The translations under genes and the position numbers were made by a program. From Serratia odorifera (GTDB lineage Bacteria > Pseudomonadota > Gammaproteobacteria > Enterobacterales > Enterobacteriaceae): a stretch of DNA of 64,000 nucleotides. The stretch is taken from the NCBI RefSeq assembly GCF_900635445.1, contig NZ_LR134117.1, forward strand, positions 2,170,001-2,234,000, given 5' to 3'. The notes under the pieces are model-generated. The model was given only the letters and a program-made list of their open reading frames with translations, did not search any database and was not told the DNA's origin. Below, in pieces: positions 1-10,121 of the stretch; position 1 is the stretch's first letter, and every line of letters starts with the position of its first letter.

Positions 1-3000
1 GTGCCGGGTGGGCCACAGTTGGACAACGAACTGTTTATGGGCAGCAAAACGGTGCGCGTTGACGGCGAGCCGTTCTCGCGTATCACCATGCCGGTGTTGA
101 GCTGCAACTTCATCGGTATGATGCCGCCGTTCCGGCCGAAGCGCCTGGCCAAACCCAAACCGCTGTCGCTGATGATGCCGCTGACGCTCAACCTGGCGCT
201 CCCTAACCAGGTAGTGGTCGGCGGTCCCCCCACCGTCAACGTGATGGCGCTGTTGATGCGCGCCGGGTTGAGTGGATTGGGTAAAGGGTTGAAGAAATTC
301 AAGAAAAGCGCGGGCTACGCCAAGTTGATGACGCAGTTTCAGCAACTGCGGCAAAAACTGTTTAAAAACATGGATCCCGGCTTCCTCAAGTGCAAGGTGC
401 TGCGCGCTGAACCGGTCGATATACGCGATGGCAGCGTGGCGCTGGAACATCGAGACTTCGTACTACCGGGGCGGTTGCCGCTGATCTGGGCTCGCCACTA
501 TTCGTCGGCGGATATCGATGATGCCGGTTATTGTGGCTATGGCTGGACAACGCCAGCGGATATTCGTCTGGAACGGGACGACAGTGGCGTAATGCTGTTA
601 ACCCGGCCACAGGGGATCACCGCCTTTGGCAACATTCCGATCGGCCGGGGCGTGAGCATGCGGCGATAGGCTTGCCGGATGGTGGCCGCCTATGGTGGGA
701 ACGGCAGAACCGCCAGCGCAGCTGGATCTATGAAGACAATGACGGGGTGTCATATTGCTTTGACGATGGCAGCGTCATGCCGTTGGCATCGCTGGGGGAC
801 CGCAACGGCAACGGCTGGCGGCTGGTTCGTCAGCAGGGGCAACTGACACGGCTGGTGGAATATTCTGTCCAGGGCGCCAGCGGGCGAGAGGTGCATATCA
901 CCAGCGAGCGCCAGCGTATCACCGTGATGCGTTTATACGATGCGCTCAACGGTGTTTACTCGCCGCTGGCCCGCTATGAATATGATGCCGATAACCAACT
1001 GGCGGCAGAGATTGACGCGTTGGGCGCCGCGCGCCGCTTTGACTATCAGCGCCGGCGTATGACTCAGCATCAGGATCGTAATGGTCAGCGTTTTCACTAT
1101 GCCTATGACCCGCAATGGCGAGTGATCCACGCCTGGGGCGATGGCGGGCTATATGACTATCAGTTTATCTACCACGATTTGCTGAACGAAGTCGAAGTCA
1201 CCGATTCGCTTGGCTATACCTCTCATATCCGCTTTGACAGTAGCGGTTTGCCGATTAGCGAGATCGATCCGTTGGGGGGCAATACGGTCTTTAGCTATGA
1301 CGATTTTGGGCGTCCGTTAAGCGTTACCCAGCCGGATGGTCGGCGTTATCAATGGGAGTATGACGCGCTAGGGTTGATCGTGGCGATGATCCAGCCCGAT
1401 GGCAGCCGGGTCAGTCTGGCGTATAACGATTTGGCGCAGCTGGTAGCGTTGTCTGACGCGAAGGGTGCCCAGTGGTTCATGGAACACGACCAACGGGGCA
1501 ACCTGCTGGCGCAACGCGATCCGACCGGCGTGACCCACCGCTACCGTTATGATGAGCTGGGGCAGCCGATCGCACTCTTGGCCGCCGACGGCGAGCGGCA
1601 ACGCTGTGAGTACGATCGTTATGGCTTTTTGCAAGCTTTGTCCAGCAATCACGGACAGCAATTGCAGCTCCGCTACGATCTGCGCGGTAATCTGCGTGTG
1701 AAAACCGACGAACTTGGTCAGCAGACCCGTTATGAATATGACGCAAAAGATCGCCTGTTGCAGGTGCTTGCGGCGGATGGAAAACGGCTGGCGATCGAAT
1801 ACGATCGTGAAGATCAACCGGTATGCTATCGCGACGAAGCGGGGCAGCAGATTCTGCTGCGTTATAACGCCACCGGCATGGTCACTGAATGCCTGACGCC
1901 AGAGGGAGAACGGGTAGCGTATCAGTATGACACCGAAGACCAACTGACGGCGGTGGTCAATCCGCTGGGGCAGACGTGGTGTTTGCGGCGCGATGGGCTG
2001 GGGCGGGTGGTCGAGGAACGCGATTATTGGGGGCAGGCGACCGGCTATCAATGGGATGGCTGTGGCCGTTTGCAGCGGCGCACCGATCCGCAGGGGCGAA
2101 CGCTGGACTACGGTTACGATCGGGCTGGCCGGTTACAGGAGAAACGCAGCGGCGAGGCTTTGCTGACACGTTATCGCTATGACGCCATCGGCCAACTGAT
2201 CCTGTGCGAAAACCGCTGGCGGCAGTTGGAATGGCGTTACGACGCCGCCGGCAGGCTGCTGGCGGAGCGGCAAGACGGTTTTACCGTCAGACACCATTAC
2301 AATGACGCCGGGCAGCGCATACTGCGCGAGAGCGATGCTGGCCATCGGGTGGCATTTGGCTGGAACGACGCCGGACTGCTGGCATCGATCGGCCTGAATG
2401 ACGATCCCGCGGTAGAGCTGGTCTATGACGCGACGGGCAGGTTGTGCACCGAGCGGCTCAGCGCCGAACTGGAACGCCAGTTGGAATATGACGGGGACGG
2501 CCAGCTTATCGCACAGCGGATGCTGCAAAACGAGCAGCCCTTGTTCTCAACCGGCTACCGCTACGATCGTCAGGGCAATATGCTGGAACGGGACGACAGT
2601 CGCTGGGGACGGGACCGTTATCGTTATGATGCCGACGGGCGTTTGCTGGTGCATATTGATCCGGCGGAAAACATTCGCCGATTTGTCTGTGATGCGGCCG
2701 GCAACCGGCTGGCGCTGACGGTACGCGCGCTGAACGACACGCCAGAGGGATGGTTCCGCGAAGGCTGGCATAATGATACGCGCTATGTTTTTGATCGTAC
2801 CGGCAACCTGCGCCAGCGCCGTTATAGTGACGGCAGCAGGCAGGATTTCGTCTGGGATGAAAGCCAGCAGTTGATCGCCGTGCATCAGGGCGACAGTGTG
2901 ACGCATTATGCCTATGATGGGCTGGGCAGGCGGGTATGCAAGCAGACGCCACGTGAAACCCACTGGTTTTACTGGCAGGGTGATGCTTTACTGGCGGAGG

Positions 3001-3886
3001 TCGCCACGCCTGCCGGGCAGGGGATTGGCCCGCTGCCGCTGCACGATGTCGCCGGCCGACTGCGGCGGCAGAAGATACAGGCGGCGCTCTTTAACAGGTT
3101 GCGAGAATACGTCTACTATCCCGGCAGTTTCCGGCCGTTTGCCCTGTTGACGCAGCAAGACGGGCAGCGCAGCAGTTACCATTATCATTGCGATCCGAAC
3201 GGCGCGCCGCTGCGGCTGACCGACGGCGGCGGTGAAGTTGTCTGGTCGCAATGCTGTGGCGTCTGGGGCGAACCCGGTACGGTGTATGCTAACAAACTAG
3301 CCAATCCGCTGCGCTTCCAGGGGCAGTATTTCGATGGCGAAACCGGGTTGCACTATAACCGCTACCGTTATTACGATCCGCAGTTGGGGGGATATATCAG
3401 CCAGGATCCGATTGGGTTGGTGGGGGCGTCAACCCGTATCGCTATGCGCCGAATCCTTTGGGGTGGGCGGATCCCTGGGGATTAAAAAAAGACGACTATA
3501 CCATCTCAGCCAATTCAGCGGCGACCGACATACCTGCCAGAGGCGTACACGTCAATGTTCATGGTCCAGGGTTACCAGCAAAAGGCGGCCATGTCAGCTT
3601 GGTGCCTGGCGATATCGATCCTAAGACCAAAGCGGTCCTCAACTTAGCCGTCGAACCGGCCGATAAAGCTGCGGACAGTGTCAGTGCGAGTCAATGGAGA
3701 AAAATACAGGCATCAATAAAAAATTATCTTGATGATCCTAAAAATATCTCACGTTTGATCTCTGCCGCACAGGGTGGCATAGATTTACCCGCTAGCTCAA
3801 TGACGGCGGATCGTTTAAAACAGATTAAAACGGTGAAGGCCGTTTTAGAAGAGCATAAGGCCAAAGGAACCAACCCATGCAGATAA
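1..3886 (+). CDS. Rhs-family polymorphic toxin, 5'-truncated by window edge, two frame breaks
   Basis: About 1,295 residues are visible; the gene starts upstream of the window. The first ~90 residues resemble the end of a PAAR-like T6SS spike region (GSKTVRVDGEP). Then comes the Rhs entry segment (LRAEPVDIRDG) and a long run of YD repeats (YEYDADNQL and YRYDADGRL types) that forms the encapsulating shell. The core ends with the hallmark DPIGLVGGVNPYRYAPNPLGWADPWGL at about 3405-3484, the place where Rhs proteins switch to a variable toxin. Reading needs one G restored in the G run at 647-650 and one in 3422-3426; without them the frame stops at 669 and 3485. Family knowledge: such proteins are usually delivered by type VI secretion as anti-bacterial effectors. 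No T6SS genes lie in the window. Confidence 0.9.
3485..3886 (+). other. Rhs C-terminal toxin tip, unrecognised family
   Basis: This is the variable part of the Rhs protein, 133 residues after the conserved DPWGL. Near its start is a histidine-rich segment, GVHVNVHGPGLPAKGGHVSL, with three His that could be catalytic or metal-binding (inference). A helical, Lys-rich C-terminus follows and ends KGTNPCR. I do not recognise a named nuclease, deaminase or ADP-ribosyltransferase motif. Composition drops to clearly more AT-rich DNA from about 3640, unlike the GC-rich shell, as expected for an exchangeable cassette. The stop codon lies inside the next gene, a 10-base overlap, which couples toxin and immunity expression. 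Confidence 0.6.
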
Positions 3887-4389
3887 AAGATTATTTAAAG
3901 CAAAATGGCAGCTTAAATCAGCTGGTAGAAAAATACGTACGGGATGGTTACCTCTTTACTGCGGATAACAGAGAAATTGATCTGGCGTATGCAACGGTCA
4001 AGGGGCAATGTGATGATTCGTCCGGCGAAGCGGGATACAGCGAGATATTTTCATTCGACGCTAGTCTCACCGATTATGGCGCGCTCGAGGTAAAGCTATA
4101 TTTTAACAATCGTGTTTTTTTTGCTGATGCTCTTCGGCTGTATGAGGGCCGATTAACTGCTGAGGCGTTTATTGCCACCCTTGACGTACAGGGCGCCGAT
4201 TATAAAACCTATCTGCATACTGATATTGACGATGAAGGGGTTATTCTGCTGGATAATGGTGTGATGGCCAGGTTTAACATCATCGACGAGGTAAAAATTG
4301 TTTATCAAATCGAGTGTAATTTTGCTTTATATCCAGAGTTTGCTGACGGAATTAAAAAAACGATAGCAGAAAAAATGAAGTTGATTTAA
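3877..4389 (+). CDS. Putative immunity protein for the Rhs toxin
   Basis: This 170-residue protein has no signal peptide or membrane segment. It is acidic overall and begins MQIKDYLKQNGSLNQ. I do not recognise its family. Position is the main evidence: the ATG at 3877 lies within the last codons of the Rhs toxin, on the same strand, and the composition is equally AT-rich. Small, acidic, cytosolic proteins directly behind an Rhs tip are normally the cognate immunity proteins that bind and block the toxin. Without a hit the assignment remains contextual. Confidence 0.65.
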   Translation: MQIKDYLKQNGSLNQLVEKYVRDGYLFTADNREIDLAYATVKGQCDDSSGEAGYSEIFSFDASLTDYGALEVKLYFNNRVFFADALRLYEGRLTAEAFIATLDVQGADYKTYLHTDIDDEGVILLDNGVMARFNIIDEVKIVYQIECNFALYPEFADGIKKTIAEKMKLI

Positions 4390-4442
4390 TAGATTTAAAC
4401 TCTGCTAAAAATGGAGGTAACCCGGTGACGCCTTTTTAAGGT

Positions 4443-4608
4443 TCATCGCGTTTTACCGGGGAACACTGCTTTGATCTTCAGGAAGAGATGGGCGTTATCC
4501 TGGTATCCATAGGCCATTCGTTTCATCACTTTGATCTCTTCCCTTTGTTCAGTACCGGCGTAAAGTAGAGTTTTCGGCCTTTTTGACCCTGGCCAAAAAT
4601 CAGTGCAG
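4443..4608 (-). pseudogene. Transposase C-terminal remnant (ISL3-like)
   Basis: Read on the minus strand, about 55 codons are open: ...KTLLYAGTEQREEIKVMKRMAYGYQDNAHLFLKIK... ending VFPGKTR and a stop at 4443-4445. The KVMKRMAYGYxDxxxFFLKI pattern is what I recall from the tails of transposases of the ISL3 (IS204/IS1001/IS1096) type. Upstream in this frame there is a stop, so only the tail is left. The family name is from memory and uncertain; that it is a transposase relic is more secure. It lies between the Rhs cassette and tRNA-Ile2. Confidence 0.45.
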
Positions 4609-4621
4609 TGCTAAATCAGAG

Positions 4622-4740
4622 ATCCTCATCTTTCTGACCCCGCCTCACGACGACGCCCTTGCGCTTCGCTAGTCCTTCACCACCATCAGGCTGGACAGGG
4701 GACTTTCACCCCCGCGCTGCTGAGCATGCCCGGCACACAC
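4622..4740 (-). mobile_element. Probable 5'-end fragment of a group II intron
   Basis: On the minus strand the stretch starts GTGTGCCGGGCATG (from 4740). It continues with GGGGGTGAAAGTCCCC and then GAAGGACTAGCGAAGCGCAAGGG, a string I associate with domain I at the start of bacterial group II introns. It is cut off after ~115 nt where the transposase relic begins, and no reverse transcriptase or maturase is present. It abuts the terminator of the tRNA gene, a site type favoured by some group II introns. The identification is by eye only. Confidence 0.4.
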
Positions 4741-4764
4741 AAAAAAGCCACCGCAGTGGGTGGC
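4741..4764 (-). terminator. Rho-independent terminator of tRNA-Ile2
   Basis: On the minus strand GCCACC (4764-4759) pairs with GGTGGC (4752-4747) and is followed by six T (4746-4741). It lies 28 nt beyond the tRNA 3' end. Confidence 0.75.
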
Positions 4765-4792
4765 TTAATTATATGATTTTAAGGCTAAAATT

Positions 4793-4868
4793 TGGTGGCC
4801 CCTGCTGGGTTTGAACCAGCGACCAAGCGATTATGAGTCGCCTGCTCTAACCACTGAGCTAAGGGGCC
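4793..4868 (-). tRNA. ileX: tRNA-Ile2 (anticodon CAT, lysidine-modified)
   Basis: A full 76-nt cloverleaf on the minus strand. It has a GGCCCCT/AGGGGCC acceptor stem, an encoded CCA at 4795-4793, a D arm with AGCTCAGTGGTTAGAGC, the anticodon loop ACTCATAAT and a T arm with GGTTCAAACC. The sequence is nearly identical to E. coli ileX, whose CAU anticodon is converted by TilS to lysidine-AU to read AUA, so it should not be called tRNA-Met. As in E. coli it sits next to mug. Confidence 0.93.
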
Positions 4869-5015
4869 ATGCGGGCGAGATTATACGGCAAGGTGACGGG
4901 GTAGGTCTACTGCCATTCATCCGGATGGCGTTTTTCTGCGCAGTGGTAGCTTGTTGTAATTGTTGGCGGATTTTGCGATAACCTTCATAAATCCCAGGTA
5001 AGGACCGTTGCTATC

Positions 5016-5513
5016 ATGGAACTTCTGCTCCCAAATCTGCAGGTGGTATTTTGCGGCATCAATCCCGGCCTTTCTTCGGCGCAGCGCGGCTACCCTTTTG
5101 CCAATGCCAGCAACCGCTTTTGGAAGGTGATTCATCTGGCGGGGTTCACCGCGGTGCAACTGGCGCCGGAACAGTGGCAGCGGCTGCCGGAGTATGGCTG
5201 TGGTATTACGGCACTGGTGGCACGGCCAACGGTGGCGGCCAGCGAACTGGCGCGCGACGAGTTGCGTCACGGCGGTGAGGCGTTAAAAGCAAAGATCCTG
5301 CACAATCGGCCACGTGCATTGGCGATCCTTGGCAAGCAGGCGTTCAGCGACGCGTTCGGCATTCGTAACGTTGCCTGGGGGCGACAGGCGGTGACGATTG
5401 GCGATACCGAGGTATGGGTGCTGCCCAACCCCAGCGGGCTAAATCGCGCCACGCTCGAACAACTGACCGCAAGTTACCGCGAACTGGCGCTGGCGCTGAA
5501 AATCGGGCAATAA
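5016..5513 (+). CDS. mug: G/U (G/T) mismatch-specific uracil-DNA glycosylase
   Basis: 165 residues, similar in length to E. coli Mug. This monofunctional glycosylase removes uracil, ethenocytosine and thymine from mismatches with G. The active-site motif GINPG is at residues 14-18 (catalytic Asn16) and the intercalation-loop motif NPSGLNR starts at residue 138. The ATG at 5016 gives the start directly before the VVFCGINPG strand, slightly shorter than the E. coli N-terminus. It is convergent with rpoD and shares a terminator with it. Confidence 0.93.
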   Translation: MELLLPNLQVVFCGINPGLSSAQRGYPFANASNRFWKVIHLAGFTAVQLAPEQWQRLPEYGCGITALVARPTVAASELARDELRHGGEALKAKILHNRPRALAILGKQAFSDAFGIRNVAWGRQAVTIGDTEVWVLPNPSGLNRATLEQLTASYRELALALKIGQ

Positions 5514-5538
5514 AAAACCCCGGCAGGCCGGGGTTTTT
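5512..5538. terminator. Bidirectional terminator between mug and rpoD
   Basis: The stem CCCCGG/CCGGGG with loop CAGG is flanked by six A on one side and five T on the other. It can end both convergent transcripts. Confidence 0.85.
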
Positions 5539-5559
5539 ATACAGCAATAACAACCTGGA

Positions 5560-7396
5560 TTAATCGTCCAGGAAGCTGCGCAGTACTTCAGAACGGCTTG
5601 GGTGGCGCAGTTTGCGCAACGCCTTCGCTTCGATCTGGCGAATACGCTCACGGGTAACGTCAAACTGTTTGCCCACTTCTTCCAGCGTGTGGTCAGTGTT
5701 CATATCGATACCGAAACGCATACGCAGCACTTTCGCTTCACGGGCGGTCAGGCCAGCCAGCACGTCGTGCGTGGCGGAGCGCAGGCTTTCCGATGTGGCG
5801 GAATCCAGCGGCAGCTCAAGGGTGGTATCCTCGATGAAATCGCCCAGATGTGAATCTTCATCATCACCAATCGGCGTTTCCATGGAGATCGGCTCTTTGG
5901 CGATCTTCAGCACCTTGCGGATTTTGTCTTCCGGCATCAACATGCGTTCTGCCAGCTCTTCCGGCGTTGGCTCACGGCCCATCTCTTGCAGCATCTGACG
6001 CGAAATACGATTGAGCTTGTTGATGGTCTCAATCATATGCACCGGAATACGGATGGTGCGCGCCTGATCGGCGATAGAGCGGGTGATGGCCTGACGGATC
6101 CACCAGGTGGCATAGGTCGAGAACTTATAGCCGCGGCGGTATTCGAACTTGTCGACGGCTTTCATCAGACCGATGTTGCCTTCCTGAATCAGATCCAGGA
6201 ATTGCAGACCGCGGTTGGTGTATTTCTTGGCGATGGAAATAACCAGACGCAAGTTCGCTTCAACCATTTCTTTCTTCGCGCGACGGGCCTTCGCTTCGCC
6301 GATCGACATGCGACGGTTGATGTCTTTTACCTGCTCGATGGTCAGGCCGGTCTCTTCTTCAATCTGACGCAGTTTTTGCAGGCTGCGCTGCACGTCTTCC
6401 GCCACGTCTTTCAGTTTTTCGGACCAGGGCTTGGCCATCGCCAATGCTGCTTCGAACCAGGAGTCACTGGTTTCATTGCCGGCGAACAGCGTGACGAAGT
6501 TTTTCTTCGGCATTTTGCACTGCTCAACGCACAGCTTCATGATGATGCGTTCCTGGGTACGGACGCGATCCATCATGGTACGCATGCTGTTGACCAGGAA
6601 GTCGAACTGCTTCGGCACCAGGCGGAACTGCTTGAATACGTCAGACAGCTTCAGAATTTCTTCGGCTGCGCTGGCGTGGCTGCGGCCGTTGGTCTTGATG
6701 ACCTGACGGGTCGCTTCATACTGCTCGCGCAACTCGGTGAATTTCTGGCGCGCCAGTTCCGGATCGATGCTGTTGTCGTCTTCGGCGTCGTCGTCGTCGT
6801 CTTCTTCTTCGTCGTCGCTTTGCTCTTCGGTCCGACAGCTCAGAACCGATGTGCGTCGCGGTAGGAGCGATGTCCTCTTCCGCGTTCGGATCGACAAAGC
6901 CGGTGATCAGATCGGACAGGCGAGATTCGCCCGCTTCAACGCGATCGTACTGCTCCAGCAGATAGGTAATGGCTTCCGGGTATTCGGCGACCGAGCACTG
7001 CACCTGATTGATACCGTCTTCAATGCGTTTGGCAATGTCGATTTCGCCTTCGCGCGTCAGCAGTTCAACGGTACCCATTTCACGCATGTACATGCGAACC
7101 GGGTCAGTGGTGCGGCCCAATCTCGGACTCAACGCTGGACAGTACCTGAGCGGCGGCTTCTTCTGCGTCTTCGTCGGTGCTGTTCGAGTTTTCAGCAAGC
7201 AACAGGTCATCGCGTCCGGTGCTTCTTCCATCACCTGGATGCCCATGTCATTAATCATCTGGATGATGTCTTCGATCTGGTCGGAGTCGACGATATCTTC
7301 CGGCAGATGGTCATTGACCTCAGCATAGGTCAGATAGCCTTGCTCCTTACCACGGGTGACAAGTAGCTTCAGCTGTGACTGCGGGTTTTGCTCCAT
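5560..7396 (-). CDS. rpoD: RNA polymerase primary sigma factor sigma-70 (three frame breaks)
   Basis: The product is the housekeeping sigma factor, about 611 residues after correction. Visible regions, in order, are 1.1 (MEQNPQSQLKLLVTRGKEQG), 1.2 (GRTTDPVRMYMREMG), the acidic non-conserved region, 2.1-2.4 (ATWWIRQAITRSIADQ), 3 and the 4.2 HTH (TLEEVGKQFDVTRERIRQIE), ending SFLDD. The ATG is at 7394-7396. Three one-base changes break the frame: an extra C in 7116-7118 and a missing C at 7210/7211 together scramble ~30 residues, and an extra G at 6829/6830 comes before the acidic run. As the gene is essential and each fix restores the family sequence, these are read as sequencing errors. It is the last gene of the rpsU-dnaG-rpoD macromolecular synthesis operon. 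Confidence 0.95.
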
Positions 7397-7672
7397 AAGA
7401 CGGTATCCACACTTCAGAGTATTTGGGTTGGTGTCGGTCGGCGAAACCGCCAACAATAGCATTTGGGGCGTATTTGTTATAGCCGCGGCCCACTGTGGCG
7501 GCATCTTGCAGGGCTTTGCCCTCGCTTTTATCGGCACTTAAGCCGTTTGTATGCTTCATGCTTCACGTTGCAGGAGAAGGCGCTTTTCCTGTCCCGAGTC
7601 ACTGACTGTAGTCAATTCACCGGAGAACGTACGTTTTCGCCCGCCTGAAACGCAAAATAATGTTGTCCAGAT

Positions 7673-9423
7673 TCAGTTTTTCTTTGCTAACACTTGATTG
7701 AGCGAACGGACTTCTTCCCGTTCCTCCGGGCTCAGGCCGTGCGTTCTGGCCTGGGCTATCAACGTTTCCAGCCGCTGCTCGAGCACCGAGTCATACAGGC
7801 TGGCCAGCGTATCTAAAAATGTTTGTTCAACCATATCCTCAATGATCATATGGTTCCACGTAGCCAGAGTTTCAAGCTGCTGGCTGAATTTGTTGTCGCG
7901 ATACAGCTCTAACAGCTGCCCGGTAGTCAGGCCCGGCTGCGACAGGCAGGTTTGCACCAGTTCGACAAACAGCGGCAGTCCTGGCTGCCTGGTCTGCTCC
8001 AGCCCTTCCAGCGCCGGAACCAGCGTGGCCAAGTGCGGATTCTGTACCCAGTAACACCTATCAGTATACGCATGGTTGTGCGTTTTAGCTGGGGAGGCTG
8101 ATAACTATTGCCATTTTCCGCCTGCTTGGGCATCAGCTTGTCGAGCTGGTTGTCGTCCAGCAGTCCCAGTTTGCTGCCAAGCTGTTGACGCAGATACAAA
8201 CGCAGCGTCTCACCGGGCACCTGGGTGATCAGCGGCAGCGCCAGCGTGCTCAGCTTGGCACGCCCGTCGGGGCTGCTCAGATCGACCTGTGGCATCAGGC
8301 TTTCAAACAGGAAGGTGGAAAGCGGCTGTGCCTGCTCCATCCGCTGTTCAAACGCCTGCTTGCCTTCTTTGCGTATCAATGTGTCCGGGTCTTCACCGTC
8401 GGGCAAAAACATGAACCGCAACTGCCGCCCATCATTGAGGTAGGGCAGTGCAGTTTCCAGCGCACGCCAGGCTGCTTCCCGGCCGGCACGGTCGCCGTCA
8501 TAACAGCAGACCACGTTATCAGTGGCGCGGAACAACAGCTGGATATGGTCAGCCGTTGTCGAGGTTCCGAGCGAAGCGACGGCATAATCGATGCCGAACT
8601 GCGCCAACGCCACCACGTCCATATAACCTTCCACCACCAGCAAACGCTGCAGGGTCGGATGGCTCTGCTGTGCTTCATACAGACCGTACAACTGACGGCC
8701 CTTGTGGAATACTTCGGTTTCCGGCGAGTTCAGGTATTTTGGCATACCATCACCCAGTACGCGGCCGCCAAAGGCGATCACGCGTCCGCGCTTGTCGCGG
8801 ATCGGGAACATGACGCGCTCGCGGAAACGATCGTACGTTCGACCTTGATCGTTAGTCACCAGCATGCCGGCATCGTTCAACGCCGCCCGGCTGTCGGGGT
8901 CGCGGCCAAAACGTTTCAGGGCGTTATCCCAGCCGGCGGGTGCGAAGCCGATGGCAAAATGACGGATAACGTCGTCGCTCAACCCGCGCTGTTGCAGGTA
9001 ATCGCGCGCCTGCTTGCCATTGGGCTGATGCATTGACTGTTGATAGAACGCGCTGAGCTGTTCCATCAGTTGATAAAGACTTTGCCGCTGATGGCGTTCG
9101 ATCTGGGTCGGCCCGGTGCCTGCCTCGTAAGGCACTTCCAGCCCGTGCATGGTTGCCAGTTCCTCGATGGTTTCGACAAACTCCAGCCTGTCGTAATTCA
9201 TCAGGAAATCGACGGCGTTGCCGTGTGCACCACACCCAAAACAGTGATAGAACTGTTTGTCGCCATTAACGGTAAACGAAGGCGTTTTTTCGTGGTGGAA
9301 CGGGCAGCACGCGTGGTAGTTTTTGCCTTGCTTCTTGAGCTTCACCCGTGCGTCGATCAGATCGACGATGTCGGTGCGCGCCAGCAAGTCATTGATAAAT
9401 ACACGCGGAATTCGTCCAGCCAT
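7673..9423 (-). CDS. dnaG: DNA primase (one frame break)
   Basis: DnaG makes RNA primers at the replication fork and docks on DnaB. The N-terminal zinc ribbon has C40, H43, C61 and C64 (CCPFHHEKTPSF, CFGCG). The TOPRIM core has VVEGYMDVVAL and CCYDGDRAGREAA. The C-terminal DnaB-binding domain ends NQVLAKKN. The frame is lost near 8046-8056, in RILIG..VQNPHLATLVP, where the A/C/G runs need a net one-base addition or two-base removal. Corrected length is about 582 residues, as in E. coli (581). The start ATG at 9421-9423 lies about 30 nt after a strong hairpin in the rpsU-dnaG spacer. Confidence 0.94.
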
Positions 9424-9455
9424 AAGCCTCGGTTCGACTGCCTATAAACGAGAAC

Positions 9456-9488
9456 AAGCCGCGCATTCCTTTCGGAAAGCACGGCCTT
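9456..9488 (-). promoter_or_regulatory. Stem-loop in the rpsU-dnaG spacer
   Basis: On the minus-strand RNA, GCCGTGCTTTCC and GGAATGCGCGGC fold across a GAAA tetraloop with one T-T mismatch and one G-T pair. It lies 33 nt before the dnaG start. In E. coli this spacer carries an internal terminator and an RNase E processing site; that this hairpin serves such a role here is inference. Confidence 0.45.
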
Positions 9489-9520
9489 CGTATGCAACTA
9501 CTCAGTCTGCGTGTTCTTGG

Positions 9521-9552
9521 AAAAGAAAAAATCACGCGGCGGGGTTACCCCG
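9521..9552 (-). terminator. Possible attenuating terminator after rpsU
   Basis: On the minus strand a short hairpin CGGGG-TAA-CCCCG is followed, after 9 nt, by TTTTTTCTTTT. The hairpin is weak and the spacing poor, but an internal terminator between rpsU and dnaG is known from E. coli and would explain high S21 and low primase output. Confidence 0.4.
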
Positions 9553-9557
9553 AAGGA

Positions 9558-10121
<564 letters not shown>

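Noticed and set aside
1..669. A complete small gene starting with GTG at position 1
   Set aside because: It is the middle of an Rhs protein cut by the window edge, and its stop at 669 comes from a missing G.
4793..4868. tRNA-Met because of the CAT anticodon
   Set aside because: The body sequence is that of E. coli ileX, the lysidine-modified tRNA-Ile2, and the neighbour mug agrees.
6716..7396. Apparent short sigma-70 ending in a poly-arginine run
   Set aside because: The Arg run is the acidic Asp/Glu region read out of frame after an extra base at 6829/6830.
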